Origin: Streptomyces sp. ISL-12
GTDB lineage: Bacteria; Actinomycetota; Actinomycetes; Streptomycetales; Streptomycetaceae
DNA: 64,000 nucleotides
Reading direction: 5' to 3'
Assembly (NCBI RefSeq): GCF_018614415.1
Contig: NZ_JAGGOO010000042.1
Span: 1-64,000, forward strand
Part shown: in pieces, positions 43,422-50,959 of the stretch
How positions within the stretch are numbered: the stretch's first letter is position 1
Layout of the letters: every line of letters begins with the position of its first letter
Made by a program: the position numbers and the translations under genes
The notes under the pieces: generated by a model
Told to the model about the DNA's origin: nothing
The model's input: the letters and a program-made list of their open reading frames with translations, nothing else
Database searches by the model: none

Positions 43422-43874
43422 ATGATCGACCACCTGGACGGGGCAGTGATACCGACTGGTTTCGACGTGCCCGTGGAACCGCTACGGCGGGCGGCACACT
43501 ACACCGGCGAGCCCGGATGCATCGCCGAGGCGCGTTCCTTCGCCTCGCTCTTCCTCCAGCAGCTGAGGACCGAGTGGTGCGCCACGATCGGCCGCCCCGC
43601 CGACGGCGCGGTGCTCCTGGTGGTGAGTGAGCTGGTCACCAACGCCGACCGGCACAGCCAGGGCCCCTACATCCTGGAACTGGAGGGCACGGACACGTCG
43701 GTGACGGTCTCCGTCTACGACAGCAGCGCGGCGCTGCCCAAGCGCTTCCCCCGCGACCCGGAACGGGTCGGCCGGCACGGCCTGGAGATCGTGCACGCGC
43801 TGGCCGGCGAACTCGTCGTGGAACGGGTCCCGGTCGGCAAACGCGTCCGCGCGGTCGTCCCCCTCACCGAATGA
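43422..43874 (+). CDS. ATP-binding anti-sigma-like protein (HATPase_c_2)
   Basis: 150 residues of the GHKL fold seen in RsbW/SpoIIAB-type kinases: AEARSFASLFLQQL, N-box LVVSELVTNADRHS, ILELEGTDTSVTVSVYDSS, then GRHGLEIVHALAGELVVERV, the G-box area. It lacks a histidine-kinase domain. Such proteins bind sigma factors of the SigB/F group and phosphorylate anti-anti-sigma factors. Convergent with, and 71 bp from, the SigL-type gene, so that sigma factor is an attractive partner, but this is inference. GAGAGAAACG precedes ATG 43422. Confidence 0.85.
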   Translation: MIDHLDGAVIPTGFDVPVEPLRRAAHYTGEPGCIAEARSFASLFLQQLRTEWCATIGRPADGAVLLVVSELVTNADRHSQGPYILELEGTDTSVTVSVYDSSAALPKRFPRDPERVGRHGLEIVHALAGELVVERVPVGKRVRAVVPLTE

Positions 43875-43945
43875 ACCCGCCCGCACCGGACGAGCCCGCC
43901 TGAAAGCGGTGCCGGGGCCCACGGGAGAGGGGCCCCGCCGCGGGT

Positions 43946-44842
43946 TCAGGCGCGGTCCAGCTCCCCCAGCATGCCCTCGCGCAGCCGGGCGATGATCCGC
44001 TTGATCAGCCGGGAGACGTGCATCTGCGTGCAGCCGAGCCGTTCGCCGATCTCCGCCTGGGTGGCCTCCTCCACGAACCGCATGTGCAGGATCCGCCGGT
44101 CGCGCTCGCTGAGTCCGGCCATCAGCGGCGCCAGCGAGTGGACGTCCTCGACGAGCCGCAGCCCGTCCTCCTCCACACCGATGAAGTCGGCCAGGACCGA
44201 CTCGCCGCCCTCGGGGCCGTCCCCGGTGAGCGCGGCGTCCAGCGACGAGGAGTGGTAGCCGTTGGCGGCGATCTGCCCCTCGATCACCTGGTCCGGGCTG
44301 AGGTTCATCAGCGTGGCCAGCTCGGCGACGGTCGGTTCGCGGTCCAGCCGGCTGGACAGCTCCTCACGGGCCCTGGCCAGCTCGACGCGGAGTTCCTGGA
44401 GCCGCCTGGGGACGTGCACCGCCCAAGTGGTGTCCCGGAAGAAGCGCTTGATCTCGCCGACGATGTACGGCAGCGCGAAGGAGGTGAACTCCACCTCGCG
44501 CGACAGCTCGAACCGGTCGATGGCCTTGATCAGACCGATCATCCCGGTCTGGACGACGTCCTCCATGTCGTCGCCGCGGCCACGGAACCGGCCGGCGGCG
44601 AACCGCACCAGCGACATGTTCATCTCGATCAGGGTGCCCCGCGCGTACTGGTACTCGCGCGTGCCCTCCTCGAGGACGGACAGCCGCTGGAAGAACTGAC
44701 GGGACAGCTCCCGCGCGTCACGCGGCGCCACGGACCGGCCGTCCACCACATCCGGCGGCCATTCCCCGTCCGCGGTCTCCCCGGCGCGCGGCGCCTGCGG
44801 CCGGACCACGGCGGTGTCCCTCGCCTCTGCCACGAAAGTCAC
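43946..44842 (-). CDS. sigL: SigB/SigF/SigG-family sigma factor (SigL-type)
   Basis: 298 residues. Region 2 (MNMSLVRFAAGRFRGRGDDM, EDVVQTGMIGLIKAIDRFEL), region 3 (EFTSFALPYIVGEIKRFFRD, WAVHVPRRLQELRVELARA) and region 4 (LSERDRRILHMRFVEEATQA, EIGERLGCTQMHVSRLIKRI) are complete, as in the stress/sporulation sigma family of Streptomyces. GTG 44842 follows GGGAGG by 10 bases; ATG 44863 is an alternative without one. The symbol follows the position beside popR-clpP4-clpP3. The neighbouring HATPase protein is a candidate regulator. Confidence 0.88.
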   Translation of the reverse strand: MTFVAEARDTAVVRPQAPRAGETADGEWPPDVVDGRSVAPRDARELSRQFFQRLSVLEEGTREYQYARGTLIEMNMSLVRFAAGRFRGRGDDMEDVVQTGMIGLIKAIDRFELSREVEFTSFALPYIVGEIKRFFRDTTWAVHVPRRLQELRVELARAREELSSRLDREPTVAELATLMNLSPDQVIEGQIAANGYHSSSLDAALTGDGPEGGESVLADFIGVEEDGLRLVEDVHSLAPLMAGLSERDRRILHMRFVEEATQAEIGERLGCTQMHVSRLIKRIIARLREGMLGELDRA

Positions 44843-45017
44843 GGTCTCGACGCCTCCCTGCATCCGTCCGGGGGTGCGGATACCCGGGTCGCGCCGGCAC
44901 ATGCCGCCCAAATGGCCCGGTACCGCCCGCTCAGGATATCCGCCGCCGCCCGCCCGCACACCAGCGGCGCCGGCGGCGCGCGGGCCCCGATTTCCCTCAG
45001 GGCGGAACGCGGGCCCC

Positions 45018-45046
45018 TTAACCCTCCCGCCGGTCGCTCCTAGGCT
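45018..45046 (+). promoter_or_regulatory. Probable promoter of popR
   Basis: TTAACC (45018-45023) and TAGGCT (45041-45046) are separated by 17 bp and resemble -35 and -10 boxes of the HrdB class. The GTG start follows at 45053, so transcription would begin within a base or two of it, predicting a leaderless popR message. Confidence 0.55.
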
Positions 45047-45052
45047 GGGAAG

Positions 45053-45433
45053 GTGAGCAGCCGAACACCGGACGAAGCCCGTGTCATCCCCCTGCGCCCG
45101 CCCGCCGCGGCCCCGGCCCCCTCCTCCCGGGAACCGCTCTGGCGCGACCTGGTCGGTGACGTCCTGCGGCGTGAACGCCTCGCCCAGGAACGGACCCTGA
45201 AGGACGTGGCGGAGGCGGCCCGGATCTCCATGCCGTACCTGTCCGAGGTGGAACGCGGCCGCAAGGAGGCATCCTCCGAGGTGCTCGCCGCCGCCGCCCG
45301 GGCGCTCGGCCTGGGCCTGGGCGATCTGCTGACCCGGGTCCACGGCGAACTCGTCCGGGTCACCGCCCGCCCCTCGGCCACCGGCCGCGGCGGCAGCCGT
45401 TCCCGCCACGACGGGCTCTGCCTGGCGGCCTGA
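45053..45433 (+). CDS. popR: PopR/ClgR-family XRE transcriptional regulator
   Basis: 126 residues: a Pro/Ala-rich leader, an XRE helix-turn-helix (LVGDVLRRERLAQERTLKDV, ARISMPYLSEVERGRKEASS) and a short tail ending GLCLAA. PopR activates clpP3-clpP4 and is destroyed by ClpP1/ClpP2 through its C-terminal Ala pair, which is preserved here. It lies convergent with clpP4-clpP3. A PopR-type palindrome is present upstream of clpP3. A leaderless start is likely. Confidence 0.88.
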   Translation: MSSRTPDEARVIPLRPPAAAPAPSSREPLWRDLVGDVLRRERLAQERTLKDVAEAARISMPYLSEVERGRKEASSEVLAAAARALGLGLGDLLTRVHGELVRVTARPSATGRGGSRSRHDGLCLAA

Positions 45434-45499
45434 CCACACCGCCGCCGCCCACCCGCGCGGTCCGGCGCCCTCCCCGGCGGGGCGCCGGACCGCGCGGGC

Positions 45500-46108
45500 T
45501 CAGACCGTCACGAGCCGCCGGCTGAGCACCTCGTCGGCCAGCCCGTACGCCACCGCCTCCCGGGCCGTGAACACCTTGTCGCGGTCCATGTCCGCCCGCA
45601 GCGCGGTGACGTCGTGGCCGGTGTGCCGGGCCAGCACCTCCTCGACCTGGGAGCGGATCCGCACCATCTCCTTCGCCTGGAGCGCCAGATCGGAGACCGT
45701 GCCCTGCCGGCCCCCGCTGGCCGGCTGGCCCAGCAGCACCCGCGCGTGCTCCAGCACGAACCGCCGCCCGGGATCGCCGCCCGCCAGCAGCACCGCCGCC
45801 GTGGAGGCCGCCTGGCCGACGCAGAACGTCGAGATCGGCGCCTGTACGAACGTCATGGTGTCGTAGATCGCCATCAGCGAGGTGTACGAGCCGCCGGGGG
45901 AGTTGAGGTAGATCGAGATCTCGTGCTCCGGCGCCGACGACTCCAGGTGCAGGAGCTGGGCGATGACGACGTTGGCGACGCCGTCGTCGATCTCGGTGCC
46001 GAGGAAGATGATCCGCTCCGCCAGCAGGCGGCTGAACACGTCGTAGGACCGCTCGCCCTGCGGGGTCCGCTCCACGACGTTCGGAATGGTGTACGTCCCC
46101 ATGGTCAC
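45500..46108 (-). CDS. clpP4: ClpP-like protease subunit ClpP4, catalytic His replaced
   Basis: 202 residues with the ClpP fold: [39 protein letters not shown], and the nucleophile Ser102 in GQAASTAA. Exactly 25 residues later, where ClpP enzymes have His in HQP, this protein has Gly127 ([10 protein letters not shown]); Asp is kept (DRDKVFTA). It is thus unlikely to cleave peptides alone and may be a structural or regulatory partner of ClpP3. The GTG 46108 start overlaps the clpP3 stop; ATG 46102 has a better GGGG spacing and may be the true start. It is under PopR control in related species. Confidence 0.88.
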   Translation of the reverse strand: MTMGTYTIPNVVERTPQGERSYDVFSRLLAERIIFLGTEIDDGVANVVIAQLLHLESSAPEHEISIYLNSPGGSYTSLMAIYDTMTFVQAPISTFCVGQAASTAAVLLAGGDPGRRFVLEHARVLLGQPASGGRQGTVSDLALQAKEMVRIRSQVEEVLARHTGHDVTALRADMDRDKVFTAREAVAYGLADEVLSRRLVTV

Positions 46109-46746
46109 AGCCCCATCCGTCGCCGCGTGACGGCCGGGCGGACGTCCGCGAGGGACTCCACCACCCGGTCCACGATCCCGTACTCCCTGGCCTCCTCGGC
46201 CGTGAACCAGCGGTCCCGGTCACCGTCCCGGGAGATCGTCTCCGGCGACTGGCCGGTGTGCTCGGCGGTGATCCGCTCGATGGTCCGCTTGGTGAACTCC
46301 AGGTTGTCCGCCTGGATCTCGATGTCGGCGGTGGTGCCGCCGATCCCCGCCGACGGCTGGTGCATCATGATCCGCGCGTTCGGCAGCGCGTACCGCTTGC
46401 CCGCCGCGCCCACACTGAGCAGGAACTGCCCCATGCTGGCGGCGAATCCCACGGCGAGCGTGGAGACGTCGTTGGGGATCAGCCGCATCGTGTCGTAGAT
46501 GGCCAGCCCCGCGTGGACCGAGCCGCCGGGGCTGTTGACGTACAGGCTGATGTCGGTGCGCGGGTCCTCGGCGGACAGGACCAGCAACTGGGCGCAGACC
46601 CGGTTCGCGGAGACCTCGTCGACCTGGGTGCCCAGGACGACGATGCGCTGGGCGAGCAACTGCGCGGCGAGGTGGTCGTCGAACCGGCTCGGCGGGGTGT
46701 CGCCCTCCTGCGCTCGCGGCAGCGGACGGGTGGTGAGTGGGGACAT
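46105..46746 (-). CDS. clpP3: ATP-dependent Clp protease proteolytic subunit ClpP3
   Basis: 213 residues. The catalytic triad is intact: Ser104 in GFAASMGQ, His129 in MMHQPSAG and Asp178 in [28 protein letters not shown] and [20 protein letters not shown] give the Clp fold. It is the first gene of the clpP3-clpP4 operon and overlaps clpP4. This pair substitutes for ClpP1/ClpP2 when those fail and is induced via stabilised PopR. A PopR-box-like palindrome lies 78 bp upstream. Confidence 0.92.
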   Translation of the reverse strand: MSPLTTRPLPRAQEGDTPPSRFDDHLAAQLLAQRIVVLGTQVDEVSANRVCAQLLVLSAEDPRTDISLYVNSPGGSVHAGLAIYDTMRLIPNDVSTLAVGFAASMGQFLLSVGAAGKRYALPNARIMMHQPSAGIGGTTADIEIQADNLEFTKRTIERITAEHTGQSPETISRDGDRDRWFTAEEAREYGIVDRVVESLADVRPAVTRRRMGL

Positions 46747-46823
46747 CGGCGCTCCTTCGCTCCGTTCGGGATCGTGCCGTCGTCCTCACTGTCGGCCCGC
46801 GACCGCCCCGGCCGGGGCTTTCT

Positions 46824-46838
46824 CTGCCCGCGGCAGAT
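46824..46838. promoter_or_regulatory. PopR-box-like palindrome upstream of clpP3
   Basis: TCTGCC-CGC-GGCAGA is a perfect 6-3-6 palindrome. The PopR/ClpP3 promoter element I recall is TTCTGCC-N3-GGCAGAA, which differs only in the outermost bases. A further half-site GGCAGA follows at 46848-46853. Together they lie in the 110-bp gap before clpP3. Confidence 0.75.
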
Positions 46839-46856
46839 TCGCCGAGGGCAGAGCGG

Positions 46857-48071
46857 TCAGCCGGCCCGCCCCTCGCGCAACTGCCGGAAGAAGGCCCGCA
46901 CATCGCCCACCAGCAGTTCGGGCTGTTCCAGCGCCGCGAAGTGCCCGCCCCGGTCGAACTCCGTCCACCGCACCAGGTTCTCGGTACGCCGGGCCTTGTG
47001 CCGCAGCGGGATCTGCGGGTCGGCGGCGAAGGAGGCGACCGCGGTCGGCGCGGTGGACGGTTCGTGCGGGGCGGCGGCCCGGCCGGTGGCGTGCGCCCGT
47101 TCGTAGTAGACGCGGGCCGACGAACCGGCGGTGCCGGTCAGCCAGTAGAGCATCACGTCGGTGAGCAGCCGGTCGCGGTCCACCGCCTCCTCCGGCAGCC
47201 CGGCCGAGTCCGTCCACTCGGCGAACTTCTCCACGATCCAGGCGAGCTGCCCGACGGGGGAGTCGGTGAGCGCGTACGCCAGGGTCTGCGGCCGGGTGGA
47301 CTGCTGGGCGGCGTATCCGGTGCCCTCGCGGGACCACGCCTCCCAGCGGCGCCACGACCGGAGGGCGCGCTCCCGCTCAGCGGGGTCGAGGGCGTCCAGT
47401 TCCGCGGCGGTCGGCTCGGTGGCCTGCTGGGCGCCCGGCAGCAGATTGAGGTGCACGCCGATCACCCGCTCCGGGTGGACCCGGCCCAGCTCGCGGGAGA
47501 TCGCCGCGCCCCAGTCGCCGCCTTGGAGGCCGTACCGGTCGTAGCCGACGCGCCGCATCAGCTCGGCCCAGGCGTCGGCGATCCGGCCCGCCTCCCAGCC
47601 GGTGTCCGGCGCCGGCCCCGACAGACCGAACCCGGGCACGCTCGGTACCACGACGTGGAAGGCGTCGGCCGGGTCGCCGCCGTGCGCGGCCGGATCGGTC
47701 AGCGGCCCGACCACGTCGAGGAACTCGGCGATCGACCCCGGCCAGCCGTGGGTGATCACCAGCGGCGTGGCGTCCGGCTCGGGGGAGCGGACGTGGGCGA
47801 AGTGCACGTTGGCGCCGTCGATGGTGGTGGTGAACTGCGGCCACGCGTTCAGCTCCGCCTCGGCGGCCCGCCAGTCGTAGTCGTGGCGCCAGTACCGCAC
47901 CAGCTCCCGCAGGTAGTCCCGTGGCACCCCGTACGCCCATCCGGCGCCGGCGGGCTGGTCCGGCCAGCGGGCGCGGTCGAGGCGGTCGTGCAGGTCGTCG
48001 AGGTCGCGCTGCGGGACGTCGAGGCGGAAGGGGCGGAGGGCGCCGTCGTCGGCGGGCGGGAAGGAGAGCAC
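46857..48071 (-). CDS. Epoxide hydrolase (EHN-domain alpha/beta-hydrolase)
   Basis: 404 residues. The epoxide-hydrolase N-terminal domain (FPPADDGALRPFRLDVPQRD, LDDLHDRLDRARWP) precedes an alpha/beta-hydrolase core: oxyanion HGWPGS, nucleophile Asp in LQGGDWGAAISRELG, and the C-terminal His in FDRGGHFAALEQPELL. It opens epoxides to diols. GTG 48071 fits homologous N-termini, while ATG 48119 (MAIPSTGAG) would add residues with poorer codon bias. It is upstream of clpP3 on the same strand. Confidence 0.86.
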   Translation of the reverse strand: MLSFPPADDGALRPFRLDVPQRDLDDLHDRLDRARWPDQPAGAGWAYGVPRDYLRELVRYWRHDYDWRAAEAELNAWPQFTTTIDGANVHFAHVRSPEPDATPLVITHGWPGSIAEFLDVVGPLTDPAAHGGDPADAFHVVVPSVPGFGLSGPAPDTGWEAGRIADAWAELMRRVGYDRYGLQGGDWGAAISRELGRVHPERVIGVHLNLLPGAQQATEPTAAELDALDPAERERALRSWRRWEAWSREGTGYAAQQSTRPQTLAYALTDSPVGQLAWIVEKFAEWTDSAGLPEEAVDRDRLLTDVMLYWLTGTAGSSARVYYERAHATGRAAAPHEPSTAPTAVASFAADPQIPLRHKARRTENLVRWTEFDRGGHFAALEQPELLVGDVRAFFRQLREGRAG

Positions 48072-48190
48072 GGCGGGATGGTAGGCACGCGGGCCCGCCC
48101 CGGTCGAAGGGATTGCCATGCGGCCGATGAGTTTCCGGCCTCGCACCGGTCGACACAGATGACCGCGTTCCACGCGTCCGGGAGGTACCG

Positions 48191-48682
48191 ATGACCAGCG
48201 ACGGATTCACCACGTGCCTGTGGTTCGACGACCAGGCCGAGGAGGCCGCCCAGTACTACGTCTCGGTGTTCGAGGACTCCGACTCCCGCGTCGGTGACAT
48301 CACCCACTACCCCGAGGGAGGCCACCGTCCCGCCGGCACGGTGCTCACCGTCGACTTCACCGCCAACGGGCAGAAGTTCGTCGCGCTCAACGGCGGACCG
48401 GAGTTCACGTTCACCGAGGCGATCTCCTTCCAGGTCACCTGCGAGACCCAGGAGGAGGTCGACCACTACTCGGCCCGGCTGACCGAGAACGGCGGTGAGC
48501 TGGGCCCCTGCGGCTGGGTGAAGGACCGGTTCGGGGTGTCCTGGCAGGTCGTGCCGCGCCGGCTCATGGAGATGTTCGCCGACCCCGACCCGGCGAAGGC
48601 CGCCCGCGCGAACAAGGCGATGGAGTCGATGCGCAAGCTGGACATCGCCGCCCTGGAGAAGGCCTTCGCCGGGGAGCGGTGA
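48191..48682 (+). CDS. VOC/PhnB-like protein
   Basis: 163 residues of the PhnB/3-demethylubiquinone-type VOC fold: FTTCLWFDDQAEEAAQYYVS, VLTVDFTANGQKFVALNGGP and GWVKDRFGVSWQVVPRRLME, closing with the helix KAMESMRKLDIAALEKAF. This branch has few known functions. Divergent from the epoxide hydrolase; GGGAGGTACCG precedes ATG 48191. A strong hairpin follows its stop. Confidence 0.86.
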   Translation: MTSDGFTTCLWFDDQAEEAAQYYVSVFEDSDSRVGDITHYPEGGHRPAGTVLTVDFTANGQKFVALNGGPEFTFTEAISFQVTCETQEEVDHYSARLTENGGELGPCGWVKDRFGVSWQVVPRRLMEMFADPDPAKAARANKAMESMRKLDIAALEKAFAGER

Positions 48683-48703
48683 CGCGCCGGCCGCCGTCGC
48701 CTC

Positions 48704-48731
48704 CGTTCCGGACAGCGACATGTCCGGAACG
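48704..48731. terminator. Perfect 11-bp hairpin between VOC genes
   Basis: CGTTCCGGACA (48704-48714), six-base loop, TGTCCGGAACG (48721-48731), 21 bp after the first VOC gene's stop. As RNA it makes a strong terminator-like stem, although no U-run follows. It might also be an operator for the next gene, which begins 90 bp on. Confidence 0.65.
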
Positions 48732-48819
48732 CGCGTTCGCCGCGCGGGCCCGGACCTGGCTGGCTAGCGTGGGAAGACGGACCCCCACACCCACCCACCT
48801 CGTCCGGGAGGCGGCGGCC

Positions 48820-49609
48820 ATGGCGGTACGGCCCGAGGGGACCCCATGCTGGGCCGACGCGATGTCCGGCGACGGCCAAGAGCTTCTACGGCGACGTCCT
48901 CGGCTGGACCTTCGGCGAGTCGGCGTCGGAGTTCGGCGACCACACCACGGCCTACGCGGACGGCAAGGCCGTCGCCGCGGTCGTGCCGCCCATGCCGGGC
49001 GGCGAGAGCGACGCGCAGTGGTGCCTCTGCTTCGCGGCCCGCGACGCCGCCGGGACCGCGGCGAAGATCCGCTCGGCCGGCGGCGAGGTGGTGATGGAGC
49101 CGATGAAGGTCGGCCACTTCGGCACCATGTGCCTGGCCCGCGACCCCGGCGGCGTCCTCTTCGGCCTCTGGCAGGCGGACGCGCACGAGGGATTCGAGGC
49201 GACGGGCGAGCCCGGCGCCTACTGCTGGGCGGAGATCTTCGCCCGCGAGCCCGGGAAGTCGGACGCCTTCTTCCCGGAGGTCTTCGGCTACCGGGTCAAG
49301 CGGCTGGAGGACGACGCGATCGACTTCCGCCTCTTCGGCCTGGGCGAGGGGACCGTCCTGGGCCGCATGGCCATGACGGACGACTTCCCGCCCGAGCTGC
49401 CGCCGTGGATCGACGTCTACTTCACGGTCGCCGACTGCGACGAGGCCGTTTCCCGCGCCACCGAGCGCGGCGGCGTGCTGCGCTTCGGGCCGATGGACTC
49501 GCCCTTCGGCCGGTTCGCGGCGCTGTGCGACCCGCAGGGCGCGAGCTTCTCGGTGATCGACATCACCACGACGCAGGGCGAGATGCCGAAGGTCGCGGAC
49601 ATCTCCTGA
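48820..49609 (+). pseudogene. VOC-family tandem-glyoxalase gene with N-terminal frameshift
   Basis: ATG 48820, after GGGAGG, encodes MAVRPEGTPCWADAMSGD, the usual start of a ~260-residue two-domain VOC protein. The continuation AKSFYGDVLGWTFGESASEF lies in the next frame from 48875. Both parts have strong Streptomyces codon bias. The remainder (FAARDAAGTAAKIRSAGGEV, YCWAEIFAREPGKSDAFFPE, IDVYFTVADCDEAVSRATER, then SVIDITTTQGEMP) is intact to 49609. A few codons between SGD and AKS are apparently missing, so the shift is an indel near 48873 rather than programmed. The 3' part alone has ATG 48983. Confidence 0.8.
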
Positions 49610-49675
49610 CAGCCGGCCGTCGGAGCCCTCGGACCCGGGCGGGACCCCGCACCTGGTCATGACATCATCGAGCCC

Positions 49676-50359
49676 ATGCGTGAACGTGTTGTGGCCGCGT
49701 GCGACGGGGCCTCGAAGGGCAACCCCGGCCCGGCGGCCTGGGCCTGGGTCGTCGCGGACGAGAGCGAGACCCCGGACCGCTGGGAGGCCGGCCCGCTGGG
49801 GCGGGCCACCAACAACGTCGCCGAACTCACGGCGCTGGAGCGGTTGCTGGCCGCGACAGACCCGGCGGTGCCGCTGGAGATCCGGATGGACTCCCAGTAC
49901 GCGATGAAGGCCGTGACCACCTGGCTGCCCGGCTGGAGGCGCAACGGCTGGAAGACCTCCGCCGGCAAGCCGGTCGCCAACCAGGAGCTGGTCGTCCGCA
50001 TCGACGAGCTGCTCGACGGCCGCTCGGTCGAGTTCCGCTACGTACCGGCCCACCAGGTCGACGGGGACCGGCTCAACGACTTCGCCGACCGTGCCGCCAG
50101 CCACGCTGCCGTCGTCCAGGAGGCGGCGGGCAGCGCCCTGGGCTCCCCCGAGCCGCCGCCCGCGCCGGACACCCCGGCCAAGGCCCCGCGCCGCAAAGCC
50201 CCCACCGCCCGGAAGGGCGGCGGGGGCTCCGCACGGACGATCAAGGCCAAGTTCGCCGGGCGCTGCCTGTGCGGACGCTCCTACGCGGCCGGCGAGTCCA
50301 TCGCCAAGAACGACAAGGGCTGGGGCCACCCGGAGTGCCGCACGGCGGCGGCCGGGTAG
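49676..50359 (+). CDS. rnhA: Ribonuclease HI with C-terminal Cys-motif extension
   Basis: 227 residues. The RNase H fold holds the four acidic ligands in VVAACDGASKGNPGPAAWAW, NNVAELTALE, IRMDSQYAMKA and DRLNDFADRAA, with the His in YVPAHQVDGD. It cleaves RNA in RNA-DNA hybrids. After a Pro/Lys-rich linker the C-terminal ~45 residues (FAGRCLCGRSYAAGESIAKN, then GHPECRT) form a likely zinc-binding motif not found in E. coli RNase HI, which may add nucleic-acid contacts. Confidence 0.9.
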   Translation: MRERVVAACDGASKGNPGPAAWAWVVADESETPDRWEAGPLGRATNNVAELTALERLLAATDPAVPLEIRMDSQYAMKAVTTWLPGWRRNGWKTSAGKPVANQELVVRIDELLDGRSVEFRYVPAHQVDGDRLNDFADRAASHAAVVQEAAGSALGSPEPPPAPDTPAKAPRRKAPTARKGGGGSARTIKAKFAGRCLCGRSYAAGESIAKNDKGWGHPECRTAAAG

Positions 50360-50371
50360 CGGCGGCGCGCG

Positions 50372-50821
50372 TCACACCACGCCGCGCCAGGCCCCGGTCT
50401 CGTGGCCGCGCCGCTCGATGAAGTGCTTGAAGCGCTCCAGGTCGCCCTTGGTCTGCCGCTGCACGACCCCGAGCTTGTCGCCCACCTTCTCGGCGACGCC
50501 GTCCGGCCGGAACTCCATCTGGAGCATCACCTTGGTGTGGTCGTCGTCGAGGCGGTGGAAGGTGACGACCCCCGCCTGCTCGGTCTCACCGGCGACCGTG
50601 GTCCACGCGACCCGCTCGTCCGGGATCTGTTCGGTGATCCGTGCGTCGAACTCCCGGCGCACCCCGTTCACGTTCGTCACCCAGTGCGTCAGGGTGTCGG
50701 TGCGCTGCTCGATGCGCTCGACCCCGCTCATGAACTCGGGGAACGACTCGAACTGGGTCCACTGGTCGTACGCGGTGTGGACCGGCACGCCGACCTCGAT
50801 GGATTCCTCGACCTGCGACAT
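50372..50821 (-). CDS. SRPBCC family protein
   Basis: 149 residues: SQVEESIEVGVPVHTAYDQW, FPEFMSGVERIEQRTDTLTH, then VAWTTVAGETEQAGVVTFHR and a C-terminal amphipathic helix. The START/Bet-v1-like SRPBCC fold binds hydrophobic ligands; the branch resembles Streptomyces polyketide-cyclase-type proteins of unknown ligand. ATG 50821 has AAGGAGG at good spacing. It converges on rnhA with a 12-bp gap. Confidence 0.85.
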   Translation of the reverse strand: MSQVEESIEVGVPVHTAYDQWTQFESFPEFMSGVERIEQRTDTLTHWVTNVNGVRREFDARITEQIPDERVAWTTVAGETEQAGVVTFHRLDDDHTKVMLQMEFRPDGVAEKVGDKLGVVQRQTKGDLERFKHFIERRGHETGAWRGVV

Positions 50822-50922
50822 CAGGTACTGCCTCCTTCGGCTTTCGTCGGGTGGACGGCCCGGGTACCCGGCGCTCGCGGGGTGAATCTCCTGATCGTCC
50901 GTCACTTCGCTGTTACCCTGCG

Positions 50923-50934
50923 GGTCATATGACC
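50923..50934. promoter_or_regulatory. Perfect 12-bp palindrome upstream of flavin monooxygenase
   Basis: GGTCATATGACC is fully self-complementary and lies 25 bp before the monooxygenase start, over or just after its likely promoter in a less GC-rich stretch. TetR- and MarR-type repressors commonly use such sites in front of flavin monooxygenases. No regulator gene adjoins. Confidence 0.55.
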
Positions 50935-50959
50935 GTTTTACGGCATTTCAGGAGGGTGT

